From the NCBI GenBank assembly GCA_028694545.1, contig JAQVKV010000245.1, positions 1 to 5,226 of the forward strand: 5,226 bases of DNA. Direction: 5' to 3'. The stretch is from Zavarzinia sp. (GTDB lineage Bacteria; Pseudomonadota; Alphaproteobacteria; Zavarziniales; Zavarziniaceae). The notes under the pieces were generated by a model. That model did not search any database, was not told where the DNA came from, and was given only the letters and a program-made list of their open reading frames with translations. Positions 1 to 4,782 of this stretch are shown here, in pieces. The translations under genes were made by a program, and so were the position numbers. The first letter of the stretch is position 1; the number at the start of each line of letters is the position of its first letter.

Positions 1-231
1 CTGGGCGGGCTGGACGCCGTGGTCTTCACCGCCGGCATCGGAGAGAACGCGGCACCGATTCGCGCCCGAGTCCTCGAAGGGCTGGCCTTCATGGGGGCCC
101 ATCTGGACGTTGCGGCCAATGAAGCGGGCGGCCCCCGCATCACCACGACCGACAGCCGCCTCGCCGCCTATGTCGTTCCCACGGACGAGGAGGCGGTGAT
201 CGTGCAGGAGACGGTCGCGCTGCTCGCCTGA
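1..231 (+). CDS. ackA: Acetate kinase, C-terminal fragment (5' end outside window)
   Basis: Acetate kinase interconverts acetate + ATP and acetyl phosphate + ADP in the cytoplasm, usually as the partner of phosphotransacetylase. The reading frame is open from base 1 and gives 76 residues up to a TGA stop. The sequence [18 protein letters not shown] (residues 4-21 of the fragment) is the hallmark acetokinase segment with the GIGEN nucleotide-site motif. VPTDEEAVI near the end (about residues 59-67) matches the conserved T-[DN]-E-E motif that carries the metal-binding glutamate known in archaeal AckA (here E63). The family is about 400 residues, so only the last fifth is present and the true start lies upstream; the GTG at base 19 is internal, not a start. 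The gene ends 7 bases before the convergent HIT gene. Nothing suggests damage: the C-terminus has the usual length and ending. Confidence 0.96.
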   Translation: MGGLDAVVFTAGIGENAAPIRARVLEGLAFMGAHLDVAANEAGGPRITTTDSRLAAYVVPTDEEAVIVQETVALLA

Positions 232-238
232 TCCGGCG

Positions 239-658
239 TCAAACCCCCAGAAGGCGGCGGAGTTCCGCCGCCTGACGGTTGCGGGCCGTCTCGTCCGCAT
301 AGGGCTGGCGCGGCGAATGCCCCCATACCGGACCCGGCCAGGCCGGGTCGCCCTCATGCCGGGCGATGACGTGGACGTGCAGCTGGCGAACGATATTTCC
401 CAGGGCGCCGACGTTGATTTTTGTTCCCAGACTTGCAATGGCGCTGCAACTTTGGCGCAATTCTTCCCAGAGCACCGGGGTCTCGTCCGCCGCAAGGTCG
501 GTGAGTTCGACCAGGTGGGGACGGCGCGGCACGAGGATGAGCCAGGGATAGCGGCACTCGTCCATCATCAGTACGCGCGACAGGGGAAGGTCACCCAGGG
601 TGACCGTGTCGTGTGCGAGCTGAGGATCCAGTGCGAAAGTGTAGGGCGTGGAGGGCAT
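239..658 (-). CDS. HIT-family (histidine triad) nucleotide-binding protein / putative hydrolase
   Basis: This 139-residue protein is a single HIT domain, the usual length for the family. Such proteins bind purine nucleotides and hydrolyse or transfer nucleotidyl groups (dinucleoside polyphosphates, AMP conjugates) through a histidine nucleophile. The active-site loop is QLHVHVIAR (residues 92-100): the second and third histidines of the H-x-H-x-H pattern are H94 (expected nucleophile) and H96, while the first position is Q92. The N-terminal half contains the typical strand RYPWLILVPRR (36-46). After the triad comes a proline/tryptophan-rich stretch, DPAWPGPVWG (104-113), seen in a proteobacterial HIT subgroup. 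The ATG at 658 gives a full-length N-terminus, but I see no clear Shine-Dalgarno in front of it. It is divergent from the GNAT gene and convergent with ackA, so it is probably monocistronic. The family call is firm; the substrate is unknown. Confidence 0.92.
   Translation of the reverse strand: MPSTPYTFALDPQLAHDTVTLGDLPLSRVLMMDECRYPWLILVPRRPHLVELTDLAADETPVLWEELRQSCSAIASLGTKINVGALGNIVRQLHVHVIARHEGDPAWPGPVWGHSPRQPYADETARNRQAAELRRLLGV
252..273. terminator. Strong GC hairpin at the ackA / HIT convergent junction (possible bidirectional terminator)
   Basis: A perfect 9-bp stem pairs bases 252-260 (AGGCGGCGG) with 265-273 (CCGCCGCCT) around an AGTT loop. It begins 20 bases after the ackA stop and lies inside the last codons of the HIT gene. 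Neither side is followed by a clean T-run: + strand continues gacggttgcg and - strand continues ttctgggggtttga. It is therefore not a canonical intrinsic terminator. Its position between convergent genes makes a transcript-end role plausible, but the repeat could also be a by-product of GCC/CGC codons. Confidence 0.35.
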
Positions 659-741
659 GGGGGAGTTGATACCATGGTTGTTCGGGATCGGAAATCGGAC
701 GCTGGCGTCGGCTTCCGTGTGCCGGTTATTGTTCGTGTAAC
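659..741. promoter_or_regulatory. Divergent intergenic region (HIT gene / GNAT-aldolase pair) with a small inverted repeat
   Basis: These 83 bases separate two divergent genes and must carry the start signals for both unless transcription enters from elsewhere. I could not assign convincing -35/-10 pairs on either strand. A short perfect inverted repeat, GACGC-TG-GCGTC (698-709), sits near the middle and could be half of an operator, though 5-bp arms arise easily by chance in GC-rich DNA. The GNAT start has no Shine-Dalgarno; the bases just before it are cgtgtaac. Confidence 0.3.
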
Positions 742-1284
742 ATGATTGCCATCCGCACGCTGGACGCGGCCGAAAGCTGGGCCGCCATTCCCGCCCTGGC
801 CGACCTTCTGGTCGAAGCCGTGGACGCCGGGGCTTCCGTTTCCTTCATGGCTCCCCTCGATTTTGGCGATGCGGTCGCCTTCTGGACCGAGATCGCGGGC
901 AGTGTCGCCGCCGGCAAGCGCATCCTCATCGTCGCGGAACAGGCGAACCGCCTCGTCGGTACCGTGCTTGTCGATCTGGTGCCGGTTCCGAACCAGAACC
1001 ACCGGGCGGAGATCGGCAAGCTGATCGTCGCTCTCGAAGTGCGGCGGCACGGTGTCGGCAAGCGCCTGATGGTGGCAGCCGAAAAGGCCGCCACCGCCGC
1101 CGGCCGTACTTTACTGACCCTCGACACGCGGGCGGGCGACAAGCCGGAGAAACTTTACCGTTCCATGGGCTGGACTGAATTCGGCCGGGTCCCGCGTTAT
1201 GCCCGGGCATCCAATGGCACGCTCGAGGAGACGGTGTTCTTCTACAAGGAACTGGCGGTCGCCTCGGACATGGCGGCGGAGTAG
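742..1284 (+). CDS. GNAT-family N-acetyltransferase
   Basis: This 180-residue protein matches the single-domain GNAT fold, which transfers an acetyl group from acetyl-CoA to an amine. The acetyl-CoA pyrophosphate-binding motif A is visible as EIGKLIVALEVRRHGVGKRL (residues 90-109), with the R-x-x-G-x-G core at R101/R102, G104 and G106. The preceding strand LVGTVLVDLVP (71-81) and the later LDTRAGDKPEKLYRSMGW (128-144) followed by a tyrosine/phenylalanine-rich end are the usual motif B region and C-terminal strands. The ATG at 742 gives a complete domain without extra residues. The stop is 5 bases before the PLP enzyme gene, so the two are almost certainly co-transcribed. A link to amino acid or D-amino acid acetylation is tempting from that neighbour, but it is inference; GNAT substrates cannot be read from sequence at this level. 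Confidence 0.92.
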   Translation: MIAIRTLDAAESWAAIPALADLLVEAVDAGASVSFMAPLDFGDAVAFWTEIAGSVAAGKRILIVAEQANRLVGTVLVDLVPVPNQNHRAEIGKLIVALEVRRHGVGKRLMVAAEKAATAAGRTLLTLDTRAGDKPEKLYRSMGWTEFGRVPRYARASNGTLEETVFFYKELAVASDMAAE

Positions 1285-1289
1285 GGGCC

Positions 1290-2399
1290 ATGCATCCGAA
1301 CCGGATCCTGATCGGCCGGCAGGGCGGGCGACGTGATCTCGCCACCCCGGCGCTGGTCCTCGATCTTCCGGCCTTCGAGCATAATCTGGCCTGCATGGTC
1401 AGGGCGGCAAGGGCGGCGGGCCTGTCACTCCGGCCCCACGCCAAGACCCACAAGTGCAAGGCGATCGCGGCGCGCCAGATCGCGGCCGGTGCCGTCGGCA
1501 TCTGTGTCGCCAAGCTCGGCGAGGCGGAGGCGCTGGCGGATACCCCCGGTCTTGAAAGCCTGCTGATCACGTCTCCCGTGCTCGGGGCGCTGGCGCCGGA
1601 CCGGCTGGCGGCGCTTGCCGGGCGCCTGCGGGAATTGCTGGTGGTTGTCGACTCGGCGCCGGGGCTTGCCTTGCTGGCCGAGGCGGCGGCGCGGGCGGGA
1701 CGGGAGATCGGCGTGGTGGTCGACATCGATCCCGGCATTCACCGCACGGGGGTTCCCGATGCCGCAACGGCGATTGCCCTGGCGCGGGCCGTCGCGGCGA
1801 CGCCGTCGCTGCGCTTCGCCGGGTTGCAATGCTACGCGGGCCATGCCCAGCATATCGAGGATTTCGCCGTCCGCCGCGAGATCGCGCAGATGGCGCTCGC
1901 CCCCATGGCCGAGGCGGCGGCGGGCTTGCGGGCGCTCGGCCTCGAACCCCGGCTGATGACCGGTGGCGGGACCGGTACCTCGGCGATCGAAGGGGGGCTG
2001 TCCGTCCTGAACGAATTGCAGGCCGGCTCCTATGTCTTCATGGATGTCGAATATGGCGCCGTCGCCCTGTCGCCCGAGGGGGCGGGGCCGTTCCGCCCGG
2101 CGCTCTTCGTCGATGCGCGGGTGATCAGCGCCAATACGACCGATTTCGTCACGATCGACGCGGGCTTCAAGGCTTTCGCCACCGACGGACCGAAGCCGGT
2201 GCCGGCCTCGGGCGCCGAATTCGCCTTCATGGGCGACGAGCATGGCGCCGTCTTCGCGCCGCTGGCGCTGGGCGAGACCCTGAGCCTGCAGGTGCCCCAT
2301 TGCGACCCCACCGTGAACCTGTACGACGTCATCCATGTCGTCGACGGGGACGCGCTGGTCGACCTCTGGCCGGTCGACGCCAGGGGGCTCGGTTACTGA
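1290..2399 (+). CDS. Fold-type III PLP enzyme, D-threonine aldolase / D-serine dehydratase (DSD1-like) family
   Basis: The 369-residue product has the length and two-domain order of this family: an alanine-racemase-like TIM barrel (about residues 15-260) and a C-terminal beta domain (about 265-365). RPHAKTHK (48-55) holds the expected PLP Schiff-base lysine, K52. TGGGTGT (224-230) is the PLP-phosphate loop. VPHCDPTVNLYD (336-347) carries the metal site, with H337 and D339 as likely ligands. Family members use PLP plus a divalent metal to cleave or dehydrate D-3-hydroxyamino acids such as D-threonine (to glycine + acetaldehyde) or D-serine (to pyruvate + ammonia). The H-x-D form resembles D-threonine aldolases, while eukaryotic D-serine dehydratases have H-x-C; this leans towards aldolase but does not prove it. 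The ATG at 1290 is supported by GGAG (1278-1281) overlapping the end of the upstream GNAT gene. The stop overlaps the convergent membrane-protein gene by 7 bases. Confidence 0.9.
   Translation: MHPNRILIGRQGGRRDLATPALVLDLPAFEHNLACMVRAARAAGLSLRPHAKTHKCKAIAARQIAAGAVGICVAKLGEAEALADTPGLESLLITSPVLGALAPDRLAALAGRLRELLVVVDSAPGLALLAEAAARAGREIGVVVDIDPGIHRTGVPDAATAIALARAVAATPSLRFAGLQCYAGHAQHIEDFAVRREIAQMALAPMAEAAAGLRALGLEPRLMTGGGTGTSAIEGGLSVLNELQAGSYVFMDVEYGAVALSPEGAGPFRPALFVDARVISANTTDFVTIDAGFKAFATDGPKPVPASGAEFAFMGDEHGAVFAPLALGETLSLQVPHCDPTVNLYDVIHVVDGDALVDLWPVDARGLGY
2358..2378. repeat. 7-bp inverted repeat at the 3' end of the PLP enzyme gene
   Basis: GTCGACC (2358-2364) and GGTCGAC (2372-2378) are perfect inverted copies separated by 7 bases. 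CTG (2355-2357) and CAG (2381-2383) could extend the stem across a 2-base bulge. It lies about 20 bases before the PLP enzyme stop and the convergent junction. No T-run follows on the + strand, so it is a hairpin of unproven function, perhaps helping to end transcription or protect the message. Confidence 0.3.
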
Positions 2400-3379
2400 G
2401 GACGCGCTCGTCGCCGACGGCGGCGGCGCAGCACGATCTCGGCCCAGACCATGGCGGCGAAGGCGACGATCAGCGGCAGCAGGTAGTAGATCACCCGGAA
2501 CAGGATCAGGGAGCCGAGCAGGGCTGGCCCCGCGTCGATGCCGAGCCCGGAGATCAGCGTCGCCTCGAAGACGCCAATGCCGCCTGGCGTATGCGAAATG
2601 ATGCCGAGGGTCAGCGCGCTGGCGAAGACCACGGCGAAAGTGCCGATGGCCGGCTGTGCCGCCTCGGGCAGCAGGACGTAGAGGGCAGCGCCGGCACCGA
2701 GAAAATCGAAGGCCCCGGCGGCGAGCTGGGCCAGCGCGGTATGGCGGTCCGGCAGGTCGAGATGCCAGTTGAACAGGGTCAGCGTCCGTTCCCCGGAAGA
2801 GACCCAGGCGATCAGGCTGGCGATGATGCCGAGGATGGCGAAGCCGATCAGCCGGGCGACGGCGGGCGGCAGGCCCAGGCTGTCGGCAATGCTGTGCGGC
2901 TCGATCACCACGAAGACCCCCATGACAAGGGCGCAGCCGAGCCAGAAGGCGGCCCAGCTCATGGTGACCACCCGGGTGATGTCGGCAACCCGCAGGCCCG
3001 ACGCCGAATAGATCCGGTAGCGTACGGAAACCCCCGTCATGACCGGAAAGCCGAGCGCATTGGAAAAGGCATAGCCCGCCGCCCCGGCGAAGGCGGCCGT
3101 GCGCATGGGCACGGGATCGCGCACGGAAGCCCGCACGGCCAGCATGTCATAGGCGGCAAGCGCGCCGAAACTGAGCACGGTGAACAGGATCGACAGCAGG
3201 ATGGCGCTGTTCGGCGTCGCCACGATCGCGGCGCGCACATCCTCGAAACGGATTTCCCGGGCGGTCCGCTGCAGCACGATGAAGGCGATGGCAAGCAGGA
3301 CGACGATCACCACGGGGCCGAGCAGGCGGCGCCACAGCGGGCGCGGGCGCCGGCTACGGCTGGCGCTGGTCTCGAGCAT
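2393..3379 (-). CDS. Integral membrane protein, MprF N-terminal (lysylphosphatidylglycerol synthase TM / flippase-like) family
   Basis: This 328-residue protein resembles the N-terminal flippase half of MprF and the related YbhN/UPF0104 proteins. I estimate seven to eight membrane segments, near residues 20-37, 58-80, 95-113, 140-160, 174-194, 213-237, 245-262 and 290-313. Family signatures are YAFSNALGFPVMTGVSVRYR (103-122) and SHTPGGIGVFEA (262-273). There is no soluble aminoacyl-transferase domain, which in full MprF adds about 500 residues, so it cannot make lysyl-phosphatidylglycerol alone. A role in lipid movement or envelope upkeep is inferred from the family. The N-terminus and the C-terminal tail (RRRRRRR near 318-324) are strongly basic, consistent with a cytoplasmic position. 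The ATG at 3379 lies 26 bases inside the end of the DUF1003 gene and has a good GGAAGA Shine-Dalgarno, suggesting coupled translation as the last gene of a three-gene operon. Confidence 0.85.
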   Translation of the reverse strand: MLETSASRSRRPRPLWRRLLGPVVIVVLLAIAFIVLQRTAREIRFEDVRAAIVATPNSAILLSILFTVLSFGALAAYDMLAVRASVRDPVPMRTAAFAGAAGYAFSNALGFPVMTGVSVRYRIYSASGLRVADITRVVTMSWAAFWLGCALVMGVFVVIEPHSIADSLGLPPAVARLIGFAILGIIASLIAWVSSGERTLTLFNWHLDLPDRHTALAQLAAGAFDFLGAGAALYVLLPEAAQPAIGTFAVVFASALTLGIISHTPGGIGVFEATLISGLGIDAGPALLGSLILFRVIYYLLPLIVAFAAMVWAEIVLRRRRRRRARPQ

Positions 3380-4073
3380 TGGCGATATCTTCCATGAGTT
3401 CGAGCTGGACCTGCTGGATCTCGGCCAGCCTTTCCCACTGGCGCATCAGCAGGTGGTCCATCTTTTCGTGAAGGTGACGGATTTCAAGTTCCGCCTTCAG
3501 GTTTACCCGGTAGTCGTTCTCCGACCGGGCACGGTCCTTCTCCTCCTGCCGGCGCTGGCTCATCATGATGAAGGGCGCCTGCACGGCGGCCAGCGACGAC
3601 AGCACGAGATTGAGCAGGATGAAGGGATAAGGGTCGAACTGGTCGGAAACGGCAACCATCAGGTTGAACACCATCCAGACCAGGAGCACGACCGAGAAGG
3701 AGAGGATGAAGGCCCAGCTGCCGCCGAAGCCGGCCACCTTGTCGGCGATGCGGTCGCCAAGCCCGCGCGCCTCGTCGAAACTCGCCTCGACGTCCCGCGT
3801 CAGGGTCTCGCCCGCCGCCATGCTGTTCAGCACGCTGCGGTCGAGCGTGCTCAGTTCGCCCTTCTCGCGCAGCAGCAGGTCCTCGACGTAATGGTGGCGG
3901 GCCAGCGCCAGATCGTCGAGGCAGATCCGGCCGGTGCGCTGCCAGTCCGGATGCTCGCGCTCGATGATCGGCACGAGCTGCGGACGGACCACGGTGCAGG
4001 CGACCAGCCGGTGCGGCGGCAGATGCCTGCCGCAGATGCCACATTGGTCGAGCGCGTCGTCGTCGGAAGTCAT
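3354..4073 (-). CDS. DUF1003 family membrane protein
   Basis: The 239-residue product matches DUF1003, a membrane family without an assigned biochemical role. The core is GFGGSWAFILSF (115-126), a first membrane helix at about 119-140, the conserved DPYPFILLNLVLSSLAA (147-163) forming a second helix up to about 170, and then the hallmark IMMSQRRQEEKDR (169-181) and DYRVNLKAELEI (187-198). The remainder to about 232 is charged and heptad-like, likely a cytoplasmic coiled coil. The N-terminal part (1-110) is soluble and begins with C11-x-x-C14, with another cysteine in ICLDDL (C51), as often seen in this family; a metal-binding knuckle is possible but unproven. The ATG at 4073 follows the ASCH/wHTH stop by 10 bases; a weak GGTGA overlapping that stop may serve as ribosome binding site. 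Its 3' end overlaps the MprF-like gene by 26 bases, indicating an operon. Confidence 0.92.
   Translation of the reverse strand: MTSDDDALDQCGICGRHLPPHRLVACTVVRPQLVPIIEREHPDWQRTGRICLDDLALARHHYVEDLLLREKGELSTLDRSVLNSMAAGETLTRDVEASFDEARGLGDRIADKVAGFGGSWAFILSFSVVLLVWMVFNLMVAVSDQFDPYPFILLNLVLSSLAAVQAPFIMMSQRRQEEKDRARSENDYRVNLKAELEIRHLHEKMDHLLMRQWERLAEIQQVQLELMEDIANARDQRQP
3389..3394 (-). promoter_or_regulatory. Ribosome binding site of the MprF-like gene, inside the DUF1003 coding end
   Basis: On the - strand the sequence reads GGAAGA, then about 9 bases, then the ATG at 3379. The site lies within the last codons of the DUF1003 gene. It supports this start despite the 26-base overlap and suggests the downstream gene is translated by ribosomes finishing or re-initiating near the DUF1003 stop. 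Confidence 0.6.
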
Positions 4074-4083
4074 GCGGATCGTT

Positions 4084-4650
4084 TCACCGGTTCAGCGGGG
4101 CGGGCGCGCCGTCATCGTCCGGGGCGGCCACCATCGCGCCCATGGTCGACAGGCGATAACCGACGGAATCCCGGGTGACAAGGCCCAAGGCTTCCAACTT
4201 TCGCAGGCTCTGACGGATTTCCGGCCCCGAAGTGCCCAGGGCGGCGGCCATGTCGGCGGGACCGGTTCCGGGCCGGGCGGCAACAAGACGCAGCATCGCC
4301 CGCGTCCATGGCTGCCCGCCGGCCCGGTCATGCCGGTCGAGGCGGCGCTCCAGCGCCTTGCGCGTCGCCGCCGGATCGGCCCCTTCGGCGAGGCGCAGCC
4401 GGGCCCGGTGCACGGGTGGCCCGGACAGGCCGAGTGCGCCCAGCAGGGCGGCGCGATCGGGATGGCCGGCGGCCCTCGCTTCGTCTTCCGTGATGCTCTC
4501 GGGCTCGACCACGTCAATCGCCTCGACCGTGATCGTGCCGACGGCGGTCTTCATGGCGCCGAGACGCAGCGCGGGCGTGCGCCAGCGGGCGAAGACAAGA
4601 CCTTCCCGCCCGGCGGCGACGGCATCCAGCAATTTCTGTTTCAGCAACAT
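4084..4650 (-). CDS. ASCH-like (PUA-fold) domain protein with C-terminal winged-helix
   Basis: The 188-residue product seems to have two parts. Residues 1-90 resemble the ASCH domain, a PUA-like fold tied to RNA or nucleotide recognition: FARWRTPALRLGAMKTAVGT (20-39), then the strand ITVEAIDVVEP and the typical SITEDEARAAGHPDRAALL (52-70). Residues about 113-173 look like a winged helix-turn-helix: WTRAMLRLVAARPG, a short helix TGPADMAAALG, a recognition-like helix EIRQSLRKLEALGLV (144-158) and the wing RDSVGYRLSTMG (160-171). This suggests a nucleic-acid-binding or regulatory protein, but no target can be read. It is the first gene of the - strand operon, 10 bases before DUF1003, and divergent from thrC. 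The ATG at 4650 gives an intact domain; a weak GGA lies about 8 bases upstream. The ASCH call rests on remembered pattern similarity and is less certain than the winged-helix part. Confidence 0.68.
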   Translation of the reverse strand: MLLKQKLLDAVAAGREGLVFARWRTPALRLGAMKTAVGTITVEAIDVVEPESITEDEARAAGHPDRAALLGALGLSGPPVHRARLRLAEGADPAATRKALERRLDRHDRAGGQPWTRAMLRLVAARPGTGPADMAAALGTSGPEIRQSLRKLEALGLVTRDSVGYRLSTMGAMVAAPDDDGAPAPLNR

Positions 4651-4703
4651 GGGGCGATTCCGCTGTTTATGCCCTTCTCATAGCAGATTACCGGCGCCAT
4701 CGG

Positions 4704-4732
4704 TTGAACGGCGGGCGCGGCGCGGCTAGTCT
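4704..4732 (+). promoter_or_regulatory. Candidate sigma-70 type promoter of thrC
   Basis: TTGAAC (4704-4709) as a -35 and TAGTCT (4727-4732) as a -10 are separated by exactly 17 bases. They match the consensus hexamers at 4 and 3 positions, which is normal for GC-rich alphaproteobacteria. Transcription would start near 4739 and leave a leader of about 44 bases before the GTG. The -10 lies in the loop of an inverted repeat, CGCGGC (4721-4726) / GCCGCG (4735-4740), which could be an operator or coincidence. Confidence 0.42.
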
Positions 4733-4747
4733 CCGCCGCGACTGTGG

Positions 4748-4763
4748 GGGGCGGCGACGCCCC
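4748..4763 (+). repeat. Hairpin with GNRA-type tetraloop in the thrC leader
   Basis: GGGGCG (4748-4753) pairs perfectly with CGCCCC (4758-4763) around the loop GCGA, a GNRA-type tetraloop that gives very stable RNA hairpins. It ends 6 bases before the thrC ribosome binding site, near the expected 5' end of the message. It could stabilise the transcript or affect translation. No threonine-rich leader peptide and no T-run are visible, so classical attenuation is not supported. Confidence 0.45.
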
Positions 4764-4769
4764 GGACCC

Positions 4770-4774
4770 GAGGA
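4770..4774 (+). promoter_or_regulatory. Ribosome binding site of thrC (fixes the GTG start)
   Basis: GAGGA at 4770-4774 stands 8 bases before the GTG at 4783, an ideal spacing. An in-frame GTG at 4744 would add 13 residues that do not belong to the family and lacks such a site, so 4783 is the start. Confidence 0.8.
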
Positions 4775-4782
4775 ATTTTCAC

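Larger units (their letters stand above)
4651..4782. promoter_or_regulatory. Divergent intergenic region between the ASCH/wHTH operon and thrC
   Basis: This 132-base gap holds the candidate thrC promoter, two inverted repeats and the thrC ribosome binding site. For the - strand operon I see AT-richer stretches (revcomp TAATCTGCTATGAGAAGG and GGCATAAACAG, within about 4660-4692) that could include a -10, but no good -35 partner at 16-18 bases, so its promoter is not assigned. Confidence 0.5.

Noticed and set aside
317..745. A 142-codon + strand frame covering the HIT gene and the divergent region
   Set aside because: It is antisense to a clear HIT protein and shows no motif; no ribosome site precedes it.
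568..1738. Several - strand frames (160, 138 and 270 codons) over the GNAT and PLP enzyme genes
   Set aside because: All are shadows of the + strand genes with arginine/serine/proline-rich compositions and no family resemblance.
1425..2336. A 303-codon - strand frame opposite the PLP enzyme gene
   Set aside because: The + strand frame has all expected catalytic motifs; the antisense product is rich in R, G, H and D without structure.
1829..3397. A 522-codon open frame on the + strand across the PLP enzyme end and opposite the MprF-like gene
   Set aside because: The translation is dominated by R, G, A, D and Q low-complexity runs with no domain. It lies over two well-supported genes in other frames; long chance frames are common in GC-rich DNA.
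3180..4178. A 332-codon + strand frame opposite the DUF1003 gene
   Set aside because: It mirrors the DUF1003 gene and its product has no recognisable motif, while the - strand frame matches DUF1003 along its length.
4683..4782. Threonine attenuator with a leader peptide upstream of thrC
   Set aside because: No short frame rich in threonine or isoleucine codons and no hairpin followed by a T-run is present in the leader.
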